Source: Serilophus lunatus
Lineage: Eukaryota > Chordata > Aves > Passeriformes > Eurylaimidae
Direction of reading: 5' to 3'
DNA length: 64,000 nucleotides
Assembly (NCBI GenBank): GCA_013399895.1
Contig: VXBA01001826.1
Coordinates: 1,227,622-1,291,621, forward strand
Each line of letters opens with the position of its first letter. Position 1 is the first letter of the stretch. Below are positions 13,081 through 25,185 of this stretch, piece after piece. The translations under genes were made by a program, and so were the position numbers. The notes beneath the pieces were generated by a model. The model was not told the DNA's origin, did not search any database, and saw only the letters and a program-made list of their open reading frames with translations.

Positions 13081-16000
13081 GACAGTTAAAGAAGAGAGAT
13101 GCAGAAGAGATCAATATTTCCCTTAGCTAACATAATCTATTTATGAGTTGCTGGGGTTTGTTGATCAAGATTTTTCAATCAAAATTTATCCATCACAACA
13201 GAAATATTTGGGAGAACCAACTGTATTTACAAATACAACTTTTAGAGTAGAAACTTTCTTACAACTGAATGCAAACATCCCCTAAAGAGTCCTCCCAGAA
13301 TTCCCATTTCAAAAAGAACAGAAAGCTGAAAACAGAAAACCCAAACCACTGTATCATGGTTTAAATTAGATGTTGCTATAGAATATTAAGGGGTTTAATT
13401 CTGAAATAAGTGTACAAAGTTGCATCTTTCAAGTTTATCAAGACAAACCGACCTGAAAAATTGACTGAACTTCTACCTTCAAAACAGAAAAAAAACCCCA
13501 TCATTTCCTATCTGACATTTCATTCAAATTTAGAAAGGGAAAAGAAAATCCAAAGTATTCTAAATTTTCAGTGTAAACAATCTACTTTGTTTACCTCGCA
13601 TTATATAGATTGGAAAGCAAAGAGGAGTTATGATTAAATCAAGTCAGTAAGTGCAAAATGATGTGAAATTTAAAAATGGAGCATTGTGTCACACACAGGC
13701 TTTATGCAATGAAATAAATGTTATGAAGACTAAGCTGAGCACACCACCAACTTACACACTTCAAACATTTAAGAAAGATACAAGCATCCTGCTGCAAAAA
13801 CTTAGCCAGCTGAGTATGTTTTAAAATTAGTTTCTTGTGTGACCATACCCTGATCATCATCTTGTGCAGATTATCAGCACAGAGCAATCTGGTGACAAGT
13901 TCAATCCTCAGATGAGCTGAGGTGTGAAGCCCATTTATTGCCTTTTTTCTCTTCTGCTGAAGAAGACTCACACATGAAAACGCACAGACTACTTTGTCAC
14001 CTTACAAAACACTGCATACAGGCTGGCAAAAAAAACCCCAGCATCACTCTACCTGTAAAGACACAAGCAATTTCAGTCAGACAATGCCATGCAATACTTG
14101 GAAAAGGATTGACCACTGAAGCAGTGGGGTCTGCTGCCTGTCTCTCCTCCAGGCATCTTACATCACCTCTCATAAACACTAGATACAGCTCACAAACCCA
14201 GAATGCTTCACCAGACAGAGCATGTTATTTTCCCAGCCAGCTCTCAGTAAAGGGTTTGAGTTACAGACCAATTCTTTGCCACAGTTTCTCTACTAAAACA
14301 CAGCAAAAGCTTCTCGGGGCTATTGCTTTCAATTGAGAGGGAGAAAAATTAAGAGACCTGAACCAGAATACACCAAAGATTCATTAGTGGTCACACAATA
14401 GCAAAGAAGGGAAAGAAAACACCACAACAAGGTGGTATTTCTGCTGCCTCCACAGATTCCCCCCCTTTCTTTGCATGAAACCGTCTGTATGAGGTGCTGT
14501 GTGTTGCTGTGCTACTTATACACCTACTAAGTCTGGTTTTATTTTAGCTAGGTTTCGTAGTGTCCTGTGAAATGCAACTGTTTTGAATTCTCCAGCAACT
14601 ACTGCATTATCAGAAATTTTTAGTTTCATGGAATTTCTGTGTAAGGAAAGTATTTGCAGTCACCTATGGGCCAACTTGAATAACTGGGAAGGGAACAATC
14701 CAAATGTGGTCCTACCTACTGTTGACAAGTAACCTGTGGACATCTCCCCCTGTTCCTCGACTCTTATTTTACAGTTCACAGATGATTTGGAGCAATCCTT
14801 CACAGCTCACTTCATGTTTGGGAACAAACTTTTTTTTATCTGCTTGTGGTGCTACACGTGAGACAGCTTCCATCTCCCCTGCTTTGACAGGAACCTGGTC
14901 AGCAGAATTACAGCCAGTGTGTGGTGAGTGGAAAATACTCACATTTGTCCATGAATTGTCATTGCTGGCATGCAAAAACACAACTTTGTACATGCAAGAG
15001 CCACCTGAGAACCTACAACAACGAAATTCTATTTTAATCTATTCCAGAAGAGATGCCACGGCATTTGAGTTGGGATGCTTTTATTCCTGATGTGTGTATG
15101 TCCCCATCCTGAGATTTCCTCACAAGTCCAGCTGTCAGACATCATCAGGCACCTACTGTCCATCAAAAACTCCAACCTCAGTCATCCTCAAAGCCTGAGA
15201 AATTCAATGCTAAAACTCACTTGTCAACTGACTATTTGGTCTCTGTTTTGTGTTTGTGGTTGGATTTCTCTTCACACAATAATTTTCATCCTAATTAAGA
15301 CTGCTGGGTGAATCCCCAACACAAATAAAATTAATTTGCAAAGAGTAAATACAGAGGAACAAATCACAGCCCAAGTGCACAGTCTCTCAGAGCCTGTGAG
15401 ACTGTCTGCAGAATCCTTCTTGCAGATTCTCTCAGCCAGCTCTAATCATTTATTTAAAAAGAGACTAACAGAATAGTCTGTCCTGGAGGATGAAAGCATC
15501 TGTTAGTCTCAGCATGGATTCCTTTAGGAGGGAAGTGTAATTATCACATTCAGTATTACCGTAACTCAGACCTACTCCTTCATTTTCTCCCTTTAAATAC
15601 CAAGTGAAGTGTATATAAATAATTTGACTGCACAAAATGCAGCTCTCCCTGTTGAATTGTCACCAAGTCAGTCAAAGTCAGCTGGACAAAGGATGCTCTG
15701 TATGACCCCAGCAAAGGGTGCTGGTTATAGATGCTCTGTCCTCAGACTTCTGACTTTTGCATTTGGTTTGGTCTTTTTTTGTGGGTTTTCTGTTTAATGA
15801 GTTAGTTTGTGTTATTTTGTTTGTTTGGGTTTGTTTTATTTTCAAACCAAAGAACTTGCATCATGGCACAAAATAGGTGAGAGTACCATCCTCTGGTAGT
15901 AGTTTTGGGCACTCTAGGGACCATCTGTCAAAAGTCCAGGTAGAGTACATCTCTAACCTGCCCATGTGCTTTGCTTTCCCTACACAGGGTCTAAGGTGGT

Positions 16001-16407
16001 GGTAGGCAAGTCAGGAAGGTGCAAACATTGCACATGGACATGAAGAGGCTTTCATTGTTCATGGAAAGCAAGAGCCTGACACATTCCTAATGCAACCCAG
16101 AAGTGAAAATTCTGAAATATAAAGGAAAGCAATGCCATCGTTCCATGCTAACAGAGCACCTCTCCCCTGCAAATAAATTACTTGCAAAAAGACTTACTGA
16201 ACGAGCAGCTCAACATAAGCTCCCAGCACAATGTTGTGACAGAAGTGGCTAATGTTGGTTTTAGAGGTATAAACAAGAGGAGCAGTAAGCAGGATTGATG
16301 AAGTGATTATACATTTATTTATGACATTGGTGAGACCAGTAAAAGGCATACAAAGCTCAGTTGCAGTGCTGCAACTTTTTAAAGAGTGTTGAGGAAAAAC
16401 AAAGATC
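13081..16407. other. Non-coding stretch, no recognised gene
   Basis: Unique AT-rich sequence with a 12-bp inverted repeat at 15461-15510 and a T/G-rich run at about 15766-15840. Frames of up to 132 codons (13938-14336) are lysine/serine-rich or cysteine-poor mixtures without recognisable domains and overlap frames on the other strand. Confidence 0.5.
15461..15510. repeat. 12-bp perfect inverted repeat, 26-nt loop
   Basis: gagactaacaga at 15461-15472 is the exact reverse complement of tctgttagtctc at 15499-15510. The loop is 26 nt. It could form a stem in RNA or DNA, but no gene context supports a function. Confidence 0.9.
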
Positions 16408-16838
16408 TGAACAACTAGAGGACGAATAACTGGGATCTCCATGAGAGCTGAAAGAGCTCCATCTATTTAGCCTATCAACAAAGATTGAGAGGTAACTTGA
16501 TTAGTGTATAAGTACCTTCATGGGGAGAAAACAAAGGGTATTAAATGGCTCATTAATCTATCAGAGAGAGGCATAACAAAAACTAATGTCTGGAAACTGA
16601 AGCCAGACTAATTTAAATTTAAAACCAGGCACAATTTTTTTTCCCTATTTTTTAAAAACATTATGAGCTGTTCTCCAGGTTCAGATACATTCAAATCAAG
16701 AAATGGGTGGTGCTGGTTTAGACAGACACAAGTTACTCTGTAATTAGGCACAAAAGTTATTGGAATCAATACTGTGGTAACCAGGCCTACGTCAGAGGAA
16801 CAATCTAAGGTTCCCTCTTGGCCTTAAATTCATGAAGC
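16408..16838 (+). mobile_element. Ancient CR1 LINE, 3' portion
   Basis: The plus strand matches the remembered consensus of an old amniote CR1 type along its length. Matching landmarks are gataactgg-like and gagctgaaagagctcc near 16429-16461, tatttagcctatcaac, ggtaacttgattagtgtata with aagtaccttcatggggagaa, and the tail ttggccttaaattcatgaa at 16819-16835. The first half corresponds to the C-terminal end of the CR1 reverse transcriptase frame (the LxELxLFSL-like stretch) and the rest to its 3' end. It is broken by stops and by an apparent internal deletion after about 16640, where the usual tract before the tail is missing. High divergence points to insertion long before songbirds arose. Confidence 0.85.
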
Positions 16839-19079
16839 TATTAACCATGAAAAAGTCAGCCCTGCCCTCCTAATAAATACAATCGTTCTGATTTTCCACC
16901 TTTGCTGGAAATCCTGTGTTTTTCAATATGAATGTGCAAAAGATTGGAGTAAAATCTGAAGCCAAATTGAACTATGTGCTGAGGCATAAACCAAGAGCTA
17001 TTTTTCTTTAAAATCTGGATTTGCACTCATAAGGAGAATTAGGTGGACACTGCTAAACTGAAAGGGGGTGGGGTGTAGGGGTGGAGAAAATAGGAATTTA
17101 AAATGGTTCAAGCACACGAAGTATTCATCCAGCAAGATGCCTGGAGGACTATTCTGTAAATTAGAGGGTGGTTCATCACTCACATTTGTTCTGTCCCAGC
17201 CTTGCAATTCATGTCAAGAAAAAGAATTATTAGTAAACCAATTATGTATTTACCAAAGCAGAGTCATAGAACTTATTTTTTAGTTATTCAAAACTTTTCA
17301 TAAATATGGTCGATGCATTTAGAAAGAAAAAGAAAAGGCAGTGGTAACTCGTAACTTTTAAACCTTTCTAGATCCATTACACAATAAAAGTAGGTAATTC
17401 ATTGAGCTAAATGGAAACTTAACAGAGTTAAATTAAGACTGTATAAACAAAGCTCCACATTCGAAATAATGTAATCACCTCTCTCAGTATGAAACCCATT
17501 TCCTTTGCAATCTTAACATTTGGTTGCCCACTGAAAATTCCCTCACATCTCTCATGGTTCTGGGACTGTCTGTGTGGAGGACGTAACGCTGCAGACAGGA
17601 TATCAAGTGACACACAAGTCTCCTGTCCACAGCAAGACAAGAGCAGCAGAGACTATATACACAGCCCATCAGATAACGCTCCTTGTGATAAGGGATTCCC
17701 AGCAGAGCTGAACATGTGAGACCTCTCAGCTTTCTCCCAAGCCCCGGTCCCGGTTCCTCCAGGCACCACCAGGGCAGCAATACCCACTCCACTGACAGCT
17801 AAGCAGAGGCAATAGGTGGTTCCTGTCCCCATCCTTCCTTGCTGCTTCCTTCTGGAGTTACCAAACGTTTGCTTTCAAAGGAGAGGGCTCAGTTCCCCCG
17901 CGCTAACAGTGGAGGTTCCAGCTCCCCCTACCCTTGTGAATGAAGAGCAGCATGAATGGAGGCAGCTTTGCCCACACTTGTGCTGTAGATATGCACAGGC
18001 TGCAGGATGCCAAGACTTAATTTGAGCTGAAAACCCCCACAGCCAATGCATTTTAAAGACAGAACCACAAAGCCAATCAATAGGGACCATTCAGATACTT
18101 GCTGTCAGCGGCTAAAAGAAAATGGATACCAAGAAAGCCATAACTATGATAAATTCAGGCCCTGCTTCTCTCTGACTAATGTAGGCACTAAAACACTCCA
18201 TGAATATCCTGCTTTGAAACGTGTCATATTTCTGAGAGGCCAATCAATCTCGGGTTCTCTGTGGACCACATTAAAATACATTTGTCACTGTAAGTTTATG
18301 AAATATTGATGGTGTTTTTTAGGGGGGTGTTAGGAGGTGGAGAGGTGGATCAAAAAAAGCATGGAGAGAGCTACTTTAATGAATTATCTTTAGGCTAGAA
18401 GAAAAAGAAGAAACAAATGTAGGTGCTTATTGTGGATGAGGGTGAAAAACAGGAAACAGAATTGCTTACTGAAGGAAGACATTTGTTGGATTAATGGGAA
18501 AAATCATGTGGATGAATATGTTACAGAGGTACTTCAGTATTTCATGCCCAATTTGAACTAGATTTATTATTTTATCAAACTTTTAATTTTCTAAATTTGG
18601 TAGTTAATAAAAATAAAACTGGAGCTCCCTTAACAGCATTCACAGAGGTGAAATTAAGTGTGTCTGTGTTGGAGAGGGGAGCAGGGTTCCATTGCTCCAG
18701 ACACTGAATCAGCCCATACGTACTAGGAGGCCTCTTCCAAGCAGACACACACTCCACATGGAAAAGAAATGGGATAGAGCAGGGTTATACAAAGAGAAGC
18801 TACCTTTACTACTGGTGCATCTACATACATTCAATACCTGACATTTCTTGGTGTTTTTCACCAAGAAAATTTCCATCTAAGAGAATTTATGATCGTAGTA
18901 ACTTAAAGACCAGGAATGAGAAAGAAGAAACTGGGAACCAAGGTGGAAATGGGAACCAGGTCGCTGAGAGTAATTAATCTGCCTGTAGCAGATCCAAACT
19001 GGGAGAGCACAGCCAGTCCAGGACTTTCTGTTACCTTTCTGTAATCCAGCTAAACACCTAATGACATACCCAGCTTTCT
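16839..19079. other. Non-coding stretch, no recognised gene
   Basis: Unique sequence. The part from about 17720 to 17950 is the most GC-rich of this section, with a few CpGs (ccccggtcccgg, ccccgcgc), but far from a CpG island. Overlapping frames of about 60-102 codons on both strands here follow from the lower stop density and show no domain. Confidence 0.5.
18844..18868. repeat. Perfect 10-bp hairpin with T5 loop
   Basis: tttcttggtg (18844-18853) and caccaagaaa (18859-18868) are exact reverse complements around a five-T loop. The stem is too short for a microRNA precursor, and no longer flanking pairing was seen. Confidence 0.9.
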
Positions 19080-19148
19080 ACATGAGTAGCTCCATTGAAG
19101 TCAATAAAGCTATTCAAAGTGTAAAGTTAAGCCTGAGCTTAAATACTG
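19080..19148 (+). mobile_element. Old amniote MITE-like repeat fragment
   Basis: The stretch catgagtagctccattgaag followed by tcaataaagc and aaagttaagcctgagctta resembles an abundant amniote palindromic repeat that I remember from turtle, crocodile and bird DNA. In that repeat 'cattgaagtcaatggg' is followed by 'cttaaagttaagcatgtgctta'. About 70 bp survive, clearly degraded. The family name is not certain; a DNA-transposon-derived MITE is the likely class. Confidence 0.5.
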
Positions 19149-19315
19149 TGGTACTATAATCTATGTTTGTAAGTCAAATGTGGAACTACAGCTAATTTGT
19201 GTAAATAATTTGAAATTGGGTCATTTTACACCATTTCTGTCAATGCAAAAAGCAGTTTTTCAGATAAGAACAACAGCAGTATTCACCAAAGGAACAAAAA
19301 GTAAATCCTCATATG

Positions 19316-19346
19316 CATTCTTAACTCACAACATTCTTAACTCACA
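19316..19346. repeat. Tandem duplication, 16-bp period
   Basis: cattcttaactcaca occurs at 19316-19330 and again at 19332-19346. It is a local duplication without further copies. Confidence 0.9.
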
Positions 19347-22300
19347 GATGCTAAACTTTTTGGTAAAGACATTATGCCATGCTGGTAGGAAAAACACTCT
19401 TAGGCCATAAATAGCACATTTTGCTTTAATGATGAATAGCAACGAAAATAAATTGAGGTAGAAGCATAAAAATTTTTATTTTTCACAAAAATGGAAAAAT
19501 ATGAACTATTCTATTGGTTTTGGCCTGTGGCCCAAACATATTCGCTTCAGCCTTCAGGAAGAACTTTGCTTTCCTTACTGAGATTATCTAAACAGATACA
19601 CAGGTCTATCCTCTATTCACTTTGCCATAGTTTAGGTATTTTGGCTGTAATAATTTGACTGCTTAGGAAACTTGTATTAAAAAGCAATTTTTCCACCTCA
19701 GCATTTTCAGCCAAATTGAAGATTTCCACGTGCATGGAGGGCAGGGGGAAAGAAGCACTTTGTTTCCCCGTCGGTTTGATGCAAGTTTAAACATTTCAAC
19801 ATGTTCTAGTGAAGTAGAATGATTTGCTAAAGAGTCAGTTCAATATTAAATTATGCCTCTTGCATTGCTTCAACTCTCCCCAAGAAGAGTAGCTCTGGTG
19901 CCCGAATCCCCTTGATAAGGACTAGAGCCTTTTGGGGGAAAAAAAGTACTTGATATTTTCTATGCTGAAACAAAGCCAGATCTCTATCCCTCCAGGCAAT
20001 GTGAAGGAGGGCTGGGTGATCCTGACATCTAAGTTTCAAACCTCTGTATCTCTTCAGACAGTGGGAATTGGATGGCTTTATATGGTCCCAGTTAGAGAGG
20101 AATCAGATAATACAGTCTAATGATCTCTCTTGAGTTTTAAAGTCAGTGATGCCTTTGTATATGCTTCTAAATAAAATGCAAAATCCATGAACAAGAACCA
20201 ATTTCTGACCTCCAAACCCTCGTGCTTCCTTGGCTGCATCACTCCAGATCTGCCAGGATAGCTTGAGGCAGCATTTGGGGTTTCTTCCCACTTCATTAGA
20301 GAAATATGCTTATGACAAAAACACATATTAAAAAAAGTTGTAAAGCTGGCTGCTGGATTCATTAAGCACCAGGATTCATGTCATCTTTTATATTAGTTTA
20401 TACTCAGCATTTTCATAGGCCCTCTATTTACATTTCTAAGCATTCTATAAATATCTGCTATAAGTATACAGAGGGCTGGCAGGACAGCTGTCCCCATAGG
20501 TCTCTTGACCCTTTGGAAGTCAGTGTTCCCAAAGGACAGTCTGACATCCTGAGCAACACACAAGACACTCTTATATGATGTATCATCAGTTCACATTAGT
20601 TCTGGTTCCAAAGACAGAGCATTTTAAATAGTCCAAGATATTAAGCTACTATTACGCAGTTTACTAGAAATTAATTTACCATATTTTATTGTATATAGTT
20701 TTAGCATAGATGTTTAAAATGCATGTTGCCCTACACATACTCAGAATTTCTAGGTCTTTTGCCTATCACCAGATTCTGAAGACAGTGGTTTAATTTCAAA
20801 AGTTGTAGCACAGATTTAGAAATTCTGGATGTTTCAGCTTCTCCAACTATTCAGTTTCTCATGAGACTAAGACTCGGCTACAAAATACTCCAAGCAATTT
20901 ACTTTACGGGAACAAACATCAGTCATGGTTTAATATTAATAGTTAAAAAAAGCAAATCTCACCTTACTTATGCCTATAGCCAGACCCTGTGCAGGCATCT
21001 TAAAAAAGCATTAAAACTCACCTAGATGCCAGTATAAAATTCAGTTTTCCAAATACCTAATTTACTCTGTGGGTACAAAGGGGGCTCAAACTCTGAGGTG
21101 CAAAGACTAACAGAGCAGCCACTGGAGTATTGGATAGAGCAATCAAAGCTGGGACTCTGGCCTTGGTTAGGCTGGCCTAGATCATCTTGTTTCTGAAGTT
21201 AGAAGTGCTCATCAATTGCACAGCATGGATTCAGCAGTGCCCTGGAATTTTCTGGTGGCAGATATCTGAGCACATGGTGAAAGTCATTTATTATTTCTTC
21301 TTATTTATTTGGAAGATTTTCTGGGCAAGACATTCATACAGACCATTTAAGATGTAAGATAAGCCATACAATTAGCCTAGTAAAGAAAAAAGCATGGAAG
21401 AAGACTAGAAAAGCCTCAACAAATTAGTGACTGTTTTAATATTGAATAAAATTCTTCCTTTGTTCAGAAAGTGTCTGTCCAACGGAAACTCTCCTGTTCA
21501 AAACTGGTGTCATCTTGAATGCCAAAAAGGGAAGAAAAAGTCATTTATAAAACAATTAGAAATAAGGTTTCAGCCTTGGGGGTCTTCCTCAGGGCATGGT
21601 GAAACTAGGACACAGCAAAACTAAACAACATCCTGTTCTTCTTTAGCCTAAGGAAGGCCCCATGGCCAAAATGCCTTCTTTAATCTAATTTTGTACTTTT
21701 GACAAACAGGTTGACCCTTCCCCTGCTAATTACTGCTCTGCAACTTGTGACTTTGCACCAAATCTGTCCCTACATTTTTAGAGGTCACACACAATGTAAA
21801 GCATTTATTCAAGTCCTTTTCAAATCCCACACCTTCATTTATTTATGTCTGGAACGATCCACTTTGAAATATTCACTCTGGGAGAAGAGGGAAGCTGTAT
21901 AACTAATTCTCCACTGCGTTTCGCTGCTGCCACATCAACTCTCCTGGGCAGGAGGATGAAATGCTACTATTCCAATCTGGTAGGAGTTTTCGTAACGGGG
22001 TAAGACCAGCTAAGGTGCAAAGCAATGGAGAACAGGACCCAGCAATTTGAGGATGTCATTTGTAAAAAGAAAGAATGGCTTCTGTCACACAAGTTTATTG
22101 CAGCCCAGAAATGTCTACAGTAACTGTGGGCATATAATATGATGTACAAGGCTTTTATGAATGGGACCCTTGTGGCTTCTTGTCAGAACTGAATTTGAAG
22201 TGATGACAGGACATTTTTAACAAGTCTTTCCTGGGATGCTGAAGGACTTCCATAAGGGATCATCTTGAAGATTGGGCTCTTGAGGCCTTCAGTCAAGAGG

Positions 22301-23870
22301 AGTCCTTCCAAAAAGTGTTGAAGGTTTTCGGTAGGGAGCAATGCAGATACTCTCAGAAACACTGAATAACCTAAAGTGCTGGGTTTGAGCCCTTTGTTGT
22401 TAGTTACAGGACTGAGGTCTTCCCACTACACAGGGTGGGTGGCAGGACAGTACAGGCTGAGGTTGGGGAAGAACAAGGAAACCCACACCATGCTGCTGTT
22501 GCTACTAACAGTATCACTGTCAGAGCCATGATAATTCATCTGCTGAGAGATTAGTTTGACACATCAAGCACATAAACAGCTGCAGTAACTTCTCTCCATT
22601 TGCTAATTTTCAAAAAATTGTAAAAGTAAATTGAAGAGGCTACAGAGGGTCCCTTCTTCCAGTCAGGCACTGCTGAGAATGGGCAATTGTGCAAGGTGTT
22701 CTTTACATCTGCTCAGCTCCTGTTCACATGTATAGGCAAAAAGACTTTGATATAGCAAACTTCCCTAAAACTTCGGTTGTGGTTACACAATAACCTTCTC
22801 TTGTTCCCTTACACCCAGCCTGGGCAAGCACCTACTATGGCTTGAGAGATCTAGTGTTCACACATATTCTGGGAAGCAACTATGAGTACTTCACTAATGC
22901 CTTGGCTTAGTATTGATATGTTTGTACATCTCTTATTTTGGACTTTTAAAACAATGATTAAAAAGACAGATCATTATACATTCCAGCACTGCAATATTTG
23001 GTGGTGCACACTGAATTCTGAAATGAATTCTATACCCTGACTATGGAAGGACTCTGCTCTCAACTTAGGACACAAAAAGAGCCTGTATTCCAGTTTACCA
23101 AAAATACAGGTAGAAACACTGCCAAACCAAAATCATGAAAGCACGAAAAAACATGGAAAGCATTCTCTTTGCCCTTGGTCTGGGTGTTGCAGCAGAGCAC
23201 CTGGCAATAGAACCTTCTCCAGAACAGAGAATTTTTCCCGCAGAGGCTTCAGCATGATCAGCTTCAATAAAGACTAGCCAGCTCCAGCATACCTGCTCCC
23301 AGTAATTGCTACTCATCTCTCAGCCTGGTATCTTCAAAATGCACTTGAGGCATTTTTGCTCACCTCTTTACGCCCTTGTGCTACTCTTTGGCTACTCACC
23401 ATTTGACTTCGTGCTCACTGTCGGCATGACAGCAAGCTTTTTTCCAAATGTTTCTATATCTAAACTTGTTGGGAGCTGTACAGAATCCCATTTTCCTAAA
23501 AATAGGTTTATTATAAAAATGAGCAAAGGATGACCTCGTAAGAAAGGCTTTGTTTTAAAAATCAGTTTTTATCTCCATTTCCACTGATAAAATCAGTATG
23601 AACCTGCTCAGATATATTCCCTGTCTATAAAACGAATACAACATTTGCCAGTATCACAGGGAGGTCTGATGACAAGCTCATTAGTGTTCCTGGACCAATT
23701 AGAGTTTGGATGAGAGACTACAATGAGAAAACAAAGAGGCATCTCGAGTGTGTTTCTGTTGTGCCTCAGAGCAGTTGGAGCAGAGCAACACCCACAGGGG
23801 ATTCAGACTTGAGCAGTGGGAGGAAAAAGGCAATGAGAGAATGTGGTTTGAAGAAGGAAAAAAAAAAAAA

Positions 23871-23871
23871 N
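23871..23871. other. Single ambiguous base (N)
   Basis: One N follows a run of A after gaagg. It marks an unresolved homopolymer length or a consensus ambiguity in the assembly, not a gap of biological meaning. Confidence 0.95.
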
Positions 23872-24362
23872 ACCAGGAAGCAAGTTAGCTGTCTGCTGTT
23901 AAAGTGAACAAAAATCCCTTCACCTTTACAATTATGTGCACCTTGGTATTAACCCTGGGATTGTCATTTTACTTGCCAAAATTAACGTGCTCTTTCACTC
24001 TTAGAAACACTGGAACTTGAGGCAGAAACCTTTTGTCCAAGGCACTGAAGGAAGGCACTGAGAGCCAAATGTGTTACTGTGTTCCATTCAATGCCACCCA
24101 GGTCCTTTGGTGGCATTTGGCACAGTTGTCCCCAGGATCTTGGGCCCAGTGCTGTATCTACTGGGCAGAGCTGCACGGCAGTGGTCCTTCCTAATTGTCC
24201 TCAGAACAGAACCTGCACGCACCTGATGTGATTTTAAATATAAGGTGCATTCCCTCTAATTGAAACTTTGTGCATCGAAAGTTTATTAAGTTGGACAGCA
24301 ATGCTGCTAAGAGGCGGTGGGAGGAATTGCCCTCGGGCTGATCCTGCCCAGGCTGCCATTAG

Positions 24363-24602
24363 GTGCTGTTACGTTTAATTGTTGGTGAAGACAGCTTAGT
24401 GCTTGATCACATTACTTTCACGTCAAACCTTTCCTTTGACTCAGGTTCTTTGTTGGATGCAGAGCCTTCAGATATACTTGCACAGACACAAGCGTCTTTA
24501 AAAACAATAGCTTTACAAGCAGAGGAAATTACCAATGTTGTTAAGAGGTTTCCGACTCAGAAGACGAAATATCAAAGTCCGGAGAATGTAACAAGTCATT
24601 AA
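24363..24602 (+). other. Coding-looking ORF, possible 3'-terminal exon
   Basis: A frame of 79 codons runs from just after an in-frame TAG (24360-24362) to TAA (24600-24602). It has no ATG start. The TAG itself sits in ccattag after a pyrimidine-leaning stretch and could be a splice acceptor. The peptide is acidic to neutral, with LDAEPSDILAQTQASLKTIA followed by LQAEEITNVVKRF, which resembles an amphipathic helix. Five CpGs in 240 bp (acg, gcg, ccg, acg, ccg codons) are more than the neighbouring DNA shows. A possible aataaa lies at 24796-24801. No protein family is recognised. Alternatives are a conserved non-coding element, an old retrocopy fragment or chance. Confidence 0.3.
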
Positions 24603-25129
24603 CATAGCAACTGTATTTTGTCAGTTTTTCACACCTTTCACACTGTGGTCTTTAGGAAGACATGTTCTCTATGCACAAACACTCAGACTAATAACTGAGC
24701 AGTAATACCAGGTTTAGCAACGAAAGTATCCTTAAAAATTGTAAATGGTTCAGGGGCTTTCAGTAGAAACTGAAAAGCTGTAATTACACAAAAAAAATAA
24801 AAGAATTATATGCTGGCCAAAAAGAAAAAAATCCTGTTTATTAGATAAAACAGTGTTTCAAAAAGTTAAAAAAACTGAGAAGAGGCTCATGGAATAAACA
24901 GACATCAACAGACAATAGCTAAGCAACTATTAAAAACAAACAGCACCAAAACCCCCGTATGCAGTCATTCATTCATTGCTAAACACAAACAATAAAACTC
25001 TACATGGAGACACTAAAAGCAGGAGTCTTTCACAGATACTTCTTGAAACAAAAGACACTGATGTATATAAACATCTCCTATATGCTACAGCTAGAACAGA
25101 GAGTTTAAAAGAGTTGTGGCTCTACTTAC

Positions 25130-25185
25130 TTTGATCAGATGACTTATCATCAAGCTGCTAAATCGTCTGCATAATCTTCGGCTGC
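25130..25185 (-). other. Exon-like segment, strong splice look-alikes (weak)
   Basis: On the minus strand a long T-rich tract ending acctttggcag (AG at 25187-25186) precedes a 56-nt segment, which is followed by a consensus donor gtaagt (25129-25124). One frame is open across it (18 codons, containing RRLCRRFSSLMISHLIK). The other two contain stops. The signals are among the best in the window. A 56-nt open frame by itself carries no weight. It could be a coding exon, a non-coding RNA exon or chance. Confidence 0.22.

Larger units (their letters stand above)
19149..24362. other. Non-coding stretch, no recognised gene
   Basis: Unique AT-rich sequence. It contains the 15-bp near-tandem duplication at 19316-19346 and the single ambiguous base at 23871 inside a purine run. 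Frames are all below 90 codons and unrelated to any family I know. Confidence 0.5.

Noticed and set aside
14461..14530. Possible promoter or CpG island
   Set aside because: No CpG enrichment and no TATA/Inr arrangement beyond chance.
21120..21250. Possible MIR-type fragment
   Set aside because: Only weak similarity ('ggatagagcaatcaaagctgg'), without the diagnostic 'gaccttgggcaagtcactt' core.
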